A program made the translations under genes and the position numbers. Below the pieces are notes generated by a model. The model did not search any database and was not told where the DNA came from. It saw only the letters and a program-made list of their open reading frames with translations. A stretch of 64,000 bases of DNA. It comes from Oscheius onirici. Taxonomy: Eukaryota > Nematoda > Chromadorea > Rhabditida > Rhabditidae. Shown here in pieces: positions 24,171 to 36,065 of this stretch. Where the stretch lies: assembly GCA_932521025.1 (NCBI GenBank), contig OW051473.1, forward strand, positions 10,168,001 to 10,232,000, given 5' to 3'. Each line of letters opens with the position of its first letter. Within the stretch, counting starts at the first letter, position 1.

Positions 24171-26513
24171 ATGGTGACCACAAGATCTCGAGCGTCGGAC
24201 TCAAGTAGCAGAGAAAGGTGCGCATAAACTCAGTGAGCATAAACTCTTTTAGTTTCAGTTTTCACTATGTACCTCGCGCACCAATTTCTATAGAAGGAAC
24301 CTTCGGAAGCAAGTATCTAGATCACTATTTAGAGGTATGCTTCACAGTTAACATTTTAATATTTGAGCTTTAGAATGATTGTCTGATGACAACAGAAGAG
24401 CTGAAACGACTAAGTTTGCACAAATATTCGGCCGTCGACACTTCGTGGCTGGACGAATTGTGCATGAAAACGTTCTGGGAACGGGTGGTGCTGTTTTATC
24501 CGCTCTGGCTTGCTCCGAACTTGATCACACTCATCGGTAAGTATTTTTATCTTTATTTTTCCAAAACTTTAATCTATAATCGCTTATATCAAGTCTATAG
24601 CGACTAGCGTCTCGGAGAGTATACCATTCCGACCTCGAGTGTCTCCACCATGCTAACGTCTTGGCTTCGTCCGACCATCAGTCCAAAAGTGAGATGCCCA
24701 GCATTCGTCGTTCCATCCTGCGCTGAGCCACCGACAAAGAGTTGTAGTCTCTTTCGCGCAGAGTCCAAGTCTGCTCTCCAAATAACACAGTTGGTGCGAC
24801 TCGAATAGGATTGCTACCGGAGTTCGTTCTTTGGCCGACGTCACATCAACCGTCTTCTGGAAGTTGATTTTTAGCCCAACTTTCCTAAGAGCATTGGCCA
24901 GTTTTGTCAATATTTTTTCCAATTGCGGACGGCTTTTGGCAAAAATCACGAGGTCGTCTACATAAGCTAGAAGTGGAAGCCTTTCACCATTGATTCGTAG
25001 TCCGTCTTCCCTCCAGTCGACACCGTTCATGGCCCAGAACAGAGTTGAAAAGCTGTGCCATCTCCTTGTCTGATACCCCTCTAGATGGGGACTATAACTT
25101 CTTGTTCGTTGACTAGGGTGTGTGTAGAGGAAGCCTCATATAGACGTTGAAGAAGTAGCACTTTCAAAACTTTTCAAAACTAGATACTCAGTTTGTTAAA
25201 CAGCTCGTTGAATCAGCTACAGTTAACCTCAGTTCATCTTTCTGCTGTAATCGTTTTTTTATCTGAGTGACTCTGTTACACTGGGTTTTCCAGATGTTTC
25301 TGTGCGAAAAAGAGAGAGACAGAGAGACAGTAGTTTTTCAGGTCTCATCATAAATCTCATCACTGTCCTGACTCTCACATACTACTGTCCCACCGCGACA
25401 GAAACGGCTCCCTCTTGGGTCTATTTTCTCGCGGCTCTAGGACTTTTTGCCTATCAAACTCTAGATGCCACAGGTAGACACATTTAATCTTGTTTTTCAT
25501 ATTCTCTTTCAGATGGAAAACAGGCACGAAGAACTGGTAGTTCTTCGCCTCTTGGAGAGCTTTTTGACCATGGCTGTGATTCAATCTCCCAAATCTTTGT
25601 CACCTTGAATGTCTGCTACGCTCTCCAACTCGGACAAGTTCGTGGAGCTGCATTTTTCATCTGTGTAGTCTCAATGTCACTTTTCTACTGTGCCCATTGG
25701 AGTACGTACTGTACCGGAACTTTGAAGTGAGTCAACATTACCATTTTCAGTAAAAAAATTTCCCCAGATTTGCCCGTTTTGATGTGACTGAAGCTCAAAT
25801 GACAGTCATTAGCATGCTGCTAGCTACAGGACTTTTTGGTCCAAACTTATGGTCGATCGGTAAGAATAGTCTTTTTATCATAAAATTCTTCTTCAGGTCT
25901 TTTTGGATACCAACTCCGCCATCTGGTAATTCTAGGAACAGTGCTTGGGACTATTTATCAAGGCTCTAGCTATCTTTCCGTAGTTTGGACCGGGGGAGTT
26001 GGAAAGAATGGCTCGACAGGTATTATTTAATTTTTAATACCTATTTTCTCGTTGTAGTGGCCGGAACATCCGTACTATTCCCAATCTGTCCTCTGGCGGC
26101 TGTCGTTGTTCCCTTCTGCATGATGTACACCAAGGCGGACAGCCGGTTTTTTGACGAAAATATCGCTCTATTCGTCATGCTGTTCGGAGCCATTGCTTCC
26201 AAGGTAAAGTTTTATTTCTTTAGTCAAATCTATAGTATTAAGGCAACCAACAGACTAATCGTTGGACACATGAGCCGAAGTGAGCTCTTCCTCTGGGACT
26301 GGATCTATCTTGCTCCGATGGGATTGATGTTAAACCAGTAATTTTTCATCTCTTTTCTGCGTACTAATTCTCAGATACTACCACTACATCTTCTCCGAGT
26401 ACAAGCTCCTTGTCCTGGGAACCATCTACGCTTATGCATCGCTACTCATCTACTGTATTGTGATAACTAGACAGATTTGCGATTATATGCGCATTTACTG
26501 CTTTAGAATTTAA
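24171..26513 (+). CDS. CEPT1: Choline/ethanolamine phosphotransferase (CDP-alcohol phosphatidyltransferase family)
   Basis: It transfers phosphocholine or phosphoethanolamine from the CDP-alcohol to diacylglycerol, the last Kennedy-pathway step, in ER or Golgi membrane. The diagnostic motif DG-x2-AR-x8-G-x3-D-x3-D is intact: [20 protein letters not shown], followed by GCDS, in exon 25513-25726. Other exons: 24171-24217, 24259-24334, 24374-24536, 25342-25473, 25768-25859, 25897-26019, 26058-26203, 26243-26337 and 26375-26513. About eight to ten hydrophobic segments follow, as expected. The N-terminal [19 protein letters not shown] resembles the family's entry helix. The family includes choline-specific and dual-specific enzymes; I cannot tell which. 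The 805-base intron 24537-25341 holds an antisense retrotransposon fragment; other introns are about 40 bases. Confidence 0.92.
24650..25095 (-). mobile_element. RTE-like reverse-transcriptase fragment inside an intron
   Basis: Minus-strand frame reads [20 protein letters not shown] then the active-site block [20 protein letters not shown] and [13 protein letters not shown], i.e. the YxDD palm motif and the next block of a non-LTR reverse transcriptase. Only this part remains. It lies opposite to the phosphotransferase gene in its largest intron. Related in type to the LINE at 1848 but not the same copy. Confidence 0.85.
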
Positions 26514-26804
26514 CTTTCTCGATCGAGTTGATATCTTTTGTCATTTGATGGCATAATTGTTCTATAAAGAGAAAATATTAAATGAGTGTACTGTCAATTT
26601 TTCTCAGAGACTAAAAGAATTTGTTCTCATCATTGTCTTCATTAGGCGGTAAAATCTGAAACTAAATTTACAAGAACTAATAGACAGAGAGTTTAAAGGT
26701 TGTTCGAACCACAATAACCTTTCTTTCTTTAGTTCGGCGCCGAAATATGTTTGACCGTCACGCTTCTTATTGTTGTCCGATCAGAGACTCGCTGACCATT
26801 CTGA

Positions 26805-27656
26805 ATGCACCAAACTACCCTCATCTTTGTCTCATGTTTATTGTCTGCTGCTCTGGTATAGTCTCTTCACGGTTTAAGCAAATTGTAGGCTTGTTTTGAC
26901 TATTCTCGTGACTGTGGCAATCGCAGTCAGCTCTGCTTTTCTCCGAATATTACTGAAAGATCTGCGGTTTGTCGCTCCTGCCCAGCTACCTGTAATTTAT
27001 GCAGAAAACGTATTTTCCCAGAATGTTTTTAGGTTGTTTTTTTTCCAGACAGAGCAGAACGACTGTCATCATCCTGTCAAGATATGGTTTCCGACTGCCA
27101 CGAAAGACAAGAGTTTTGTAATAAACCGACATATCAGCGGATGATGAGAAGACAGTAAGGGATTTTCGTACGAGAATACTCTTCAGATGTGCTCGAACGT
27201 GCGGATTTTGTTCTACAGAAAACAAATCTCTTCCTATAAGTCCATATGCATCATTCGAAGCAAACAGCAAAGAAGAGCATGTGAATAGTAAGTTAACTAA
27301 TTTTTTCTAGAATAAGCCATAAAAAAAAGAATATATTCTGTGAGTTTTTGTGAACAGTGTATATCATTACAAAAGTACTTTTAGGTGCCCGGAGTGTGCT
27401 TCGGAAAATAGAGGAAAGTGGCTTAACTATTGAAGAACTGCGTTCTATTATTCGACAGCAAGTTATTCTAACAACGACGACTACGGTAGCAACGACGACG
27501 GACCTGGTAATTTCTCCTTTTCCGGAGAAACCTTATTTCCAGACATGTTTGGACAAGGGAGTCGATTGCGCAGACAAAATAGGACTGTGCTCTCACCGGA
27601 CTTACAAGACGCTAGTCGAGAGAATGTGCCGTCGAACTTGTAATATGTGCAGTTAG
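26805..27656 (+). CDS. Secreted protein with three ShKT domains
   Basis: Five exons: 26805-26855, 26889-27009, 27049-27154, 27187-27287 and 27385-27656. The first encodes a signal peptide (MHQTTLIFVSCLLSAAL). Three six-cysteine ShKT domains follow: ACFDYSRDCGNRSQLC to SCPATCNLC (slightly atypical spacing), CQDMVSDCHERQEFC to CARTCGFC (classic), and CLDKGVDCADKIGLC to CRRTCNMC at the C-terminus. Between domains 2 and 3 lies a Thr-rich linker (LTTTTTVATTTDL), probably O-glycosylated. In nematodes this architecture is common in secreted or cuticle-associated proteins of unknown role; ShKT itself is a structural fold often fused to enzymes, and nothing here proves channel binding. Confidence 0.87.
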
Positions 27657-27863
27657 ATTTAAGATGTTCATTAAAGAATCGTACTCGCTTCTAACAAAAA
27701 CATTAACTTTTGTGTGGAAGTCACCGGAGGACCACTTTACCTGTAATTAAGGGGGACTTTGACTCTTGGGGATTGTAACGGAAAAAAGTATGCGAATACA
27801 AGGTAAGAAAGACAGCTCACAACAGAGTGAAGATCACAGAAAGGAAGATGGAGGGGAGTATTC

Positions 27864-29022
27864 TTAAGCCTCGGAAACGGTAGAGTACTTGATCAATTTG
27901 GCATCGACACTATCACGTCGTTTTCGGTAGTAGACAAGGGCCAGAACAGCAATCACAAAAATGCCGACAAGAGCGAGGAAGAGCGGATTGACGAAAAAGT
28001 CGACCATGCAGCCAAACTTGGTTCGATTGTGAGCAGCCTTGCAAACGTTGTGAACAGCATGCTGACATCCAGGTTCCTTGTCAAGGCTGAAAAATGCATG
28101 TATATGCTATTGTCACTAACAAACCTGTAAGCGGCCTGCACACAGGAACATAATTGAGCCGCACAAACGTAATCTTCCTCATTGTCGCAATTGTTGTAAA
28201 GGATTGCACAAGACGAAGTCGTCGAGTTCACCTTGGGACAGCTAGCATACATGTGGTAGAATGGCTCGTGGAGATCCCACGAAGTTGGAAGGTTCTTGGT
28301 AAGATCACCTGGCTCTAAAACTGTTGTCTTAGGAAACTTTTTGCTTGACGAATCTCTAGTTGCCACAGTTCACGTTTAGTCTGATATTTTACCTGTATAG
28401 TTGATACTAGCATCGTAGGCGAACATTCCCATGAAAGGCATCAAGGCACAAACAGTATTCGTGAAGAGACGGCAGTCTTGCCCTTCCTCAGTGCTGTTCA
28501 TTACCTTCTGCAGAAAAGCAAAATAAATTTTGACCGATGACATTTTCTTACTGCGTTGCACTCGCAGAACTCTTTGTCACACACTTCCTGACCCATCTGA
28601 CGGACGTAACATTCATCGTGAACCACGCAGCAGTGATTTAGTTCAGCTGAAACTTCGAACTTCAACGAGTCTGACCCCCTGTTTCTCTTCGCCTTCTAGA
28701 TCACACCACACACGTGTAAGTGCTACTCGCGGACGCGTTTAAAAAGGCAACCACGCGTAAATTTTTAGCGAAATCGAGAAGGGTCAGACTATCTTTTTTG
28801 TGAATGACGCTGGCAGTGTCATGAGGTGAGAGAGTGTGAGTGTTAAGATAGAGAGTCTGACTCACCGGCAAGCATTGGACATTTCTCGTTAATCGTGTCG
28901 TAAGCATACCGCCGGGACGTGTTCTCACTACCACATTGCCAGTCGTGAAAGTCGACTATGGCTCGGACCGGCGTCACAGACAAGGCGACCAGAAGAGAAA
29001 CCCAAGCGAGTTGACAGGCCAT
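27864..29022 (-). CDS. Phospholipase A2-like protein with C-terminal membrane anchor
   Basis: Five exons (28866-29022, 28552-28646, 28393-28507, 28125-28314, 27864-28086). A signal peptide (MACQLAWVSLLVALSVTPVRA) precedes a Cys-rich domain. The motif HCCVVHDECY matches the secretory PLA2 active site (CCxxHDxCY), with the catalytic His-Asp pair present. Further cysteines follow in DKEFCECNA and AAQLCSCVQAAYR. Near the C-terminus FLALVGIFVIAVLALVYY is a transmembrane helix followed by a short basic tail, making this a type I membrane protein with the domain outside or in a lumen. Potential N-glycosylation sites include MNST and VNST. Whether it is catalytic is open, since the Gly-rich calcium loop of classic PLA2 is not obvious. 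TTTCAG abuts the ATG. Confidence 0.75.
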
Positions 29023-29030
29023 CTGAAAGA
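29023..29030 (-). promoter_or_regulatory. Candidate trans-splice acceptor
   Basis: CTTTCAG ends immediately before the start codon of the phospholipase-like gene. Confidence 0.5.
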
Positions 29031-31684
29031 TCGCAGTACGCAACAAAAAGGACAGTCGAGATCGGCGATAATCGTCGCAAAAAGAACCTCCACGTGGAAT
29101 CACGCCATCTGGAAGTCTAATTCAAATTAGTTGCAGACATTGGGGCAAGCTGGTAGCTAGGTTTTATGGAGGACTGCGAGGTCATCACCTCTGACCGCCA
29201 GTACGAGAAAAAAGACGTTCCTCTCTCTCGCTCTGCCCAGATAGAAAAACGTGGGCGGAGGGGTTAAAAAACCACCCGTCTCAATGGTCTATCAGCGAAG
29301 AGTGATGGTTGCAAACATGAGGAGTAGAGAATGTTGCGATGGCTAGACACACAGACTGCTCTGGCCATCCGCGGATAGGTTGAGGCATTTTTGACCTGGG
29401 TTTACTGAACGAATTGAAAATATTTGTATATTTAACTTGGTACTCAAAGAGTCGAAAAATGAGCTACAAATTAAGATCTGGGACTGATACCGAGACTGAC
29501 CAGATTCCTGTGTAGGCGCTTCGCCCCGCCCCTACAGTCACGAAATCAGGAAGAATTGAAAAAAATCAGGCCATACCGATTGTCAATTAAAGGCTATTGG
29601 ATCAACTTTAAGAAAAAAAACTCCAGTCTCCGGTCGAAAAGTTGTTAATTGATAACGAAATGAGCCATTAATGAAGGGCAACGTTGCAAAAGTTTCTGAA
29701 GAAGAGAGTCTATTCTGTCCCAGACAAACAAACTCTGTGAACTCTACTACTAGCAAAGATCATTTTTGAAAAGCTTAGGTTAATGTTCGTTAAATTTATA
29801 AAAGCTCGCTGCAAAAGACTAGCTTTAAAATGAGAGCAAGAAAAAACTTAGGGGTTGCTGTGTCTTAAAATTTCCTGAACAGTCTGAAATCATGCACTGG
29901 CATCATCCCCCAACCACCCACGATCTCGATATAACTATGCCGACATAGGATGCCGCAATCTGCCCACCTAGAAAAACGAGAAATACCTTGAAGGAAGGTT
30001 GGAAGTTTGAAGACTGATAGTTAGCGGCTACCAAGGCGTGGCCGGAAAATCTTTTGAGCTGTTATTCAGGGAAAGATTGACAGAGTTCAAAGAAAAACTC
30101 TCGAGTCGTGAAAATACAGCGTGTTTTGGCTGATGATGTCAGAGACGGATGATGAGTTTGACGAGGTACGTCACAGAGGTAACCACGAGATGTTCCGAGG
30201 GATGTTTTGTGGGAAACGGAAGTGCTCTTTATGCAGGCGCGTATGTGGCAAAGGAGCGAAAGACACGGACGTGTCAAACTGCCAAAACGGCGACAGACAA
30301 AAAGCCGAATTTCCCATACATCACGACCCCTCTTGCAGTTTTGCCAACAGTTTTCAGAAAAGTGCACTGATCGTGGGGTGATGTTCCCACCGTACGTCAG
30401 CAACGTTCAAGCAAACAGTACTTGACCGTGCAGCTGACACCACTCAGACTTGAGTAACAGTCTGTGAACTATCCTGATTGCTCCTTATCAAGAATCCGTC
30501 TTGAATCACTTGGACTTTTCTGAAAATGTTGCACTTTCTGAAGAACTTCTGATTAACAACCCTCACTTAGACAAAGTTCTGAATGTATAGAAAATCACCG
30601 GAAGGAAGAAAAAAGCTCTCAGTTAATACACCAACCGTTTAATGATTCAGAAACCACCGAGGGTACAAGAATGTGCTACTATTGGATAGCTTGGCCGTGT
30701 ATTGTTTGTCCTCATCACATGGTCGTAGTTCAGTGACTTATTCAAAGTACAGAAAATGAACAATTTCCTGAAACAACGGAACGAATGAAAGATCATAAAA
30801 ATCACGAAAAAAGGCTTCAGAAATTTAAAGTTCAAGTCAGGTTATAACTTACAAGAAGCTACAAAAAATGTCTGAATTGACCAGTATCAAAAACTAGGCA
30901 GCTATTGTAATGACTGTACTGCAGGCACCTAGTTCGTTATTTCAATGAGTTTTAGACGCCTTTCCATGCAAAAAGTTAAACCATAAAGCCTGACAACAAG
31001 TCAGGCCAGAACCATTTTGCCACAAGCAGTAAACGAGCCTGCTCTTGTTTACCACCAGATCTTTCGTGTTCTACTTCGCCAAGCTCATTCTGGCCCAATC
31101 ATGGTCTGCAAATCACCAGAGTCTCTAGATACCGCACTTTAGTCCAACATTCCCTGAAGAAGATGAGAGAAAGCACAAAAGCTGTGTGCCGTGGGATCCG
31201 GACTTATATAAGAAACCACTTGTAAGGATAACTTACGAGTGCGACATTGATTTTCAAAATAAAATTTAGATAGCTTATTTTCTCCCGTTATACATAAAAA
31301 AGACTCTATTTTGAGTTATCCATTCAAAACCGCTATGAGCCTACATTTCGGCCCGACCTCATAGAAACGACATGTATCTGACTCAGAGATCACTTTGTTC
31401 GCTAAGCTGCTTGCAGAAGATTTTCACCCTTTCAAGAGAAAGTGATCAAGGAACATGTGAGACTTCCTTATTGCGTCGAGGAGTTGTAACCGAGTGAGAC
31501 GTCCGTCTCATTTCAACTGACTGCATGCAGATGAACAGGAGCAGTGGGAGTTCATGCGAACGAACTATTCATATACACAATACAGTATCCGTATTTTGAC
31601 AAAAATGCGACATCGCTAACTCTTGGATATCTTCTCTGCCGTTACCCGATAATGGTATCTTCACAAGTTTTTTGAGATGTTCAA
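29031..31684. other. Intergenic, about 2.6 kb
   Basis: No supported exon on either strand. Overlapping open frames at 30062 to 30425 occur in four frames at once and have no splice signals. Contains dispersed repeat copy C. Confidence 0.5.
31010..31170. repeat. Dispersed repeat, copy C
   Basis: gccacaagcagtaaacgagc, then caagctcattctgg, catggtctgcaaatcacc and taccgcactttagtccaaca occur in the same order as copy B near 10500. Confidence 0.55.
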
Positions 31685-32572
31685 CTAGACGGGCACTTCG
31701 GGCTCCTGGTTTGGTCGGAAGAGAAAAGCACAGACGGAATCCTTGTGAATCTGAACGAGGCAATGCGATTATTAGAAAGAGTCTACAAACCTTTTTCTCT
31801 TTCCGCCGGAGCATTTGACGCGGATCGTCGACTGGGGGAGCGTCACCTCGAATAGCACGCAAATCTCCCGTCTCGGGCTTCTTCAAGGAACTCCTGATAT
31901 CTTCTTTTTGTTCCTCCGCGGCCGATTGGTAACTGAATGAAGGTGTTTTTAATGGTAGACCTAGATATTTAAGCAAAACAACTTGAACTTTCATCATTAG
32001 GGTTTGTTCAACAACAACAATCCTATGGCTTCTCATCAAAATGAGAGATTTTCATAAAAACTCACTCGGATTCCGAGGCTAAGAAGTTGGGATCGGGTGG
32101 CATAGGAAAACAGCCCTCTTCCGCCTGAATCTCGTAGACTCTTTTCGAGTGCATGACTACATTAGAGTATTGGGAAGCTGAAAAACAGAATTTTTCAGTC
32201 AAAACTTGATCTTACAAAGAGGTTCTTTCAAGTCTCCGGAAGCGAGTGACCTGTGCATAAAACGCATCATAACATAGCAGGCCAGAAAAACGAGAATTAT
32301 GCAAGTTAGAACGACGACGAGAAGGACGAGTCCGCTCAGGCTGAAAGGAATCATATTGACTGGCATGGAAGAAGAGGAGAGGAACACAGGTGATCGTATC
32401 TCAATGCCATTAATGGAAAGGACCCTCTCTCACAATTGATTACTATCTCAACTTACTTTCCATTTTTAGCCGTTGCGAACAATGAATAGAGGAGATTTTC
32501 TGCACGACCCTCTTCTGATGGCACCTCGTCAAATACCAAGTCCTGCATCTCATCGGGACCGAGCATTGACAT
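31685..32572 (-). CDS. Small single-pass membrane protein of unknown function
   Basis: Five exons (32457-32572, 32216-32340, 32066-32177, 31791-31932, 31685-31750) join in phase to 186 residues. A short acidic N-terminus (MSMLGPDEMQDLVFDEVP) is followed by one strong transmembrane helix, LVLLVVVLTCIILVFLACYV, then a long polar tail of about 125 residues with HSKRVYEIQAEEGCFPMPP, SSLKKPETGDLRAI and PVDDPRQMLRRKEKK. There is no signal peptide; the positive residues right after the helix (MMRFMHR) suggest a cytoplasmic tail. I recognise no family. CTTTCAG abuts the ATG, suggesting trans-splicing. Confidence 0.7.
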
Positions 32573-32580
32573 CTGAAAGC
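32573..32580 (-). promoter_or_regulatory. Candidate trans-splice acceptor
   Basis: CTTTCAG directly abuts the start codon at 32570-32572. Confidence 0.5.
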
Positions 32581-32894
32581 AAAGTTTAAGAACTGCTCTT
32601 TCCGAAAAAGACATGGATCACGCCGTGACCTCCCTCCGTGTGAATGAAACATTTTAAAGGATGAAAATCGTAAGACAATGTTCACTAAATGTTCGTTAAA
32701 GGCTAGTGGCTACGATTTAAGGCTTCCACCTGTAAAGACCGGTGCATCTGGTGGGGAAAGTTACTTCAGAACCCCTAAGTTTTGGCACTACGAACTTTTT
32801 AGCTTGAAGTCCGAGAAAATGTACAAAAAATGAATTTTTCCTATGACCGAAACAGGTGGAAAAATGAGATCTCTTCGCGAAGGGCCAAAAAATT

Positions 32895-32918
32895 GGGGGA
32901 GGAGGGGGGGGGGGGGGG
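32895..32918. repeat. Poly-G tract
   Basis: Five G, a short break, then a run of G to 32918 (C on the minus strand). The surrounding 500 bases hold no supported exon. Confidence 0.9.
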
Positions 32919-33263
32919 TTAAAGTAGACGCTTCTATCTAGTGAGAATCCGGCTGTTTTCGACGGCAAAGAAAGCTAGTTGTTGAAGCATTTGAGCCCCA
33001 TTTCTATCCAATAGGCTCGAAAAACGGCTGAAAAAAAAACCTTTTTCCCATTTTGTTAATGCAAAAAGCATGTTAAGGCAAATGACAGATGGTAATGGGC
33101 AGTCTCTACTGCGTGGGACAATGTACTGCTTCAGTCCAACAAGGAACATACGAGGATAGAGAGGAAACTAACAAGCCATAAATTATTAACGGTTCAGAGC
33201 ATAGGTTCGTGAAACGGGGCTAAAGGAGACTGAAAGCCCTAGAAGACAGCACATCACGACGTA

Positions 33264-36065
33264 TCATTGATATCGATCGGAAAATCCGACTCTGCTTAGG
33301 ATTATTTCCGGAGCAAAAAACATGTAGAGAGCCCACCCCTTGACGCCAAGGCCATCGACTACTTGGATTTCTGGAAGATCCCACGGAATCTTCTCTCCCA
33401 AATGACTAGCTTCCTGGAATAATCAGAAAGACAAATGTCAAATCCGAAAAAGAAGTCGTGTGCGAATTTTTGGTGGGAGAAAGAGCCCCCGGGCACAATT
33501 GAAAGAGAGTGAACATCAATTGTTGCCTAGACGTAAGATTAATGACTCGCTTCCGTAGATGTCTGCCCCAGGACCAATCCAAAAAAAGGCATGGAAAAAA
33601 TCTCGACATATGCTCTGTGAGCAGCCATTCGACAATGTGGGAATGCTTCGGGATAACCCACCCTCCGCATCCGGTCAGAATTTCAAACGAAATCACAAGC
33701 TGGCAACAATTGAGAGTATAGTGAGAAACAAAAAAGGATGGCTTCTCTAACCGCTACGAAATACCTATCGTGACATGAGTGTGCTAAACTTATAATCGAT
33801 TCAGATGAACCCTTTTATGTTTGTGAAGCTTTGACGCTTATTCGGTTGAATTGTTGGACAGAAAAAAGAGGGAGAGTTCCACCTCTTTTCCGCATCACTA
33901 GAGGTCATAAATTGGTTTCTTAGCAGACAGAGTTCGCACTCCTTTCAATTTGACATAAATGGAGCGATTCCGCTACGTTTTTAGTGAGAAAAGGCCACAT
34001 TCCTGATACGGATTACTTGGATAAGCTGACGTGCCCAGCGGCTACGGAAAGCATGAACAGCCAGTAAGCAAATATTGTATGTATTTCAATCGTGGAGACG
34101 ACCCGAAAACAACTCTAGCTTTCAAATTAAGCATATGCGGAACGTCCTTTTAGAAACCTAATTCTCAATGCAAATTATTTTAGCATCGAGGAGGAGAGAG
34201 CATTTCTAAGAAGACAGGTTTCAAGGAGACATCTCTCAATGGTCTAAATCGGATTAACTGCCACAGATACGCACATGACGGAAAAAAGAAATAACTTATT
34301 GAGAGAGATGCGGATTAGAAGATATCAATCTCGAATTAGATTCCGTAGTTACCTCTTTGTGCCTCTTGTAGACGGGCGGGAAGGACATGGCTTGCAACTG
34401 CTTCGTCAGTTGAAGGTGACGGAAATGGTTAGCTTTAAGAGCTTGATCCGGGAGCGTAGGCAGCTTTTTAGATATTCCAATTGAAAATGGCCGCAGAATG
34501 GTGACAGCCGCGTGAAAGCCGTCTTTGCCTTTCTGCAAAAGAGGGAAAGAGAAAGAGAATGCGGTAATCTGTTTCAGTCGCGCGTCAGAAATCGAATATA
34601 GGTGGATTCTATTCAGAGAAGCGACACAGGATATGAGAATGATATTGGTGCTCTCTCTCTCATGGGGACCAGGTGGATACATCATGTCGTGTGGGCTGTC
34701 GAGGATGCAACAATTAGCAAAGTCCACTGAACAATACTACGACTAATACGCTTCCTCTCCTACAGACTTGTCACTTTGTGGCCATGTGACAGAAAAAACT
34801 AAGCTCGGAGAATGGACACTTGATCTACACGTACACAAACCCCGGAAATCCAATGAAGGAGTCAACTCGTCGAGGTGTGAACTAGCCAAGGCCGGATATT
34901 GAATTATACTCATGCGAATAACTAATCAGCGCCAGAGAAAACAGGAAAAATCTAACCCTTTGTAGATGAAAGTAAGACATAGTGTCGACAGCCTCCCAAC
35001 AGGTCAGTGCAGCCGGAAATGGGAAGAGAACCTCCCAAGCAGAGAATCTCACGGATTACTAGAATAAATTAGAAGCTACCGCATATCTTCCTCAGACCGA
35101 AGCGCTGAGAAAATATTCGAACTATATTAGCCTGGCAGCAGGGGCTTTCAGTGGAGGCAGCAGCTAAAAATTGACCTCGTAAAGAAACGGAAACGTCAGC
35201 TAAAAAACTCATATACCGCCAGTCAAGTGGCTGTGCCCAAATGAGAGATCAGTGATTGTAGGCGTGCCTGGCACGTCAAGGGGATCAGGAGATCCCTTTA
35301 TAGTTTTGAAAAGGTTAGCTTATGACTGAATTTTGTTTGATCACTTTGTGATCATCTAAAAGAACACTGCTACCTTTTCCCACTTCATGGACATTTTCCC
35401 AGGGTTCGAGGTGGAAACATCTTGTTTTCAATCAAAGAGATATGAATCATGGAATGAGGCAATGTGGAAACAGGACATAACAATTTTACGTTTCACCAGA
35501 ATAGGATACTGGTGTGGGCATTGTGAAACCTTTAGGGTAAATACTTTAATCTTCTGGTTAAAAATTGGTTAAAATGCTTTTTTGTTGTTTTTTTTTGCAT
35601 TGTTTTAGAACTGAAAATATGCGTGGAAGGGCGAGAAATCATTAACGAAATCCTTAACGAACGACAACACACTCTCTCATTCTAAAAAAGTCTGCTCAGC
35701 TTAAGCTCGAAACAAGTGGCAAATGTTCTATTAACGTAATAAAGTATTTTTTAACTGTGTAAAATAGTTTTGAGAACAGGAATTACTAACCGTGTACTCG
35801 GCGTCGTAATCTTGAGACTGTTGTGTAAAATGGACAGCTCCCATCGCAGAAGCTGAGTCAAATGAGACAAGAGGAAATGTGTAATTGGAATTTGGCTTGT
35901 GCGAGACAGAAAGAGAGTAATAATTGCTAGGTGGTGAGAAGTTGTAGCTTGCTAGACTTGCAAAAAAGAGGACACAAGGACAACCCCACAGTTCAGAGAA
36001 CTTACGTTTCGCGTTCCCATGGTCGCATTGAGGAGAAAAACTTCACGTCGAAGCAGATGTTGCAT
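33264..36065 (-). CDS. Unidentified multi-exon gene
   Basis: Several minus-strand blocks look coding and sit between splice sites: a possible first exon 36006-36065 (ATG directly after TTCCAG), about 35791-35951 (NYYSLSVSHKPNSNYTFPL), 35377-35425, 35217-35295 (SPDPLDVPGTPTITDLSFGH), a block ending at 35163 (STESPCCQANIVRIFSQRFG), about 34982-35068 (VIREILCLGGSLPISGCTDL), 34353-34532 (KGKDGFHAAVTILRPFSIGI, LTKQLQAMSFPPVYKRHKE) and 33264-33413 (KIPWDLPEIQVVDGLGVKGW to a stop). Several junctions agree in phase (35217 to 35163, 34353 to 33413), but the 5' end and the region 34530 to 34980 do not resolve cleanly. I recognise no domain and cannot exclude two genes. Confidence 0.5.

Noticed and set aside
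26805-27656. Venom-type toxin
   Set aside because: ShKT domains are widespread structural modules in nematode secreted proteins; nothing here indicates a toxin.
30062-30425. Four overlapping open frames that look like a gene
   Set aside because: Open in several frames and both strands at once, with Arg/Cys-rich composition typical of non-coding sequence.
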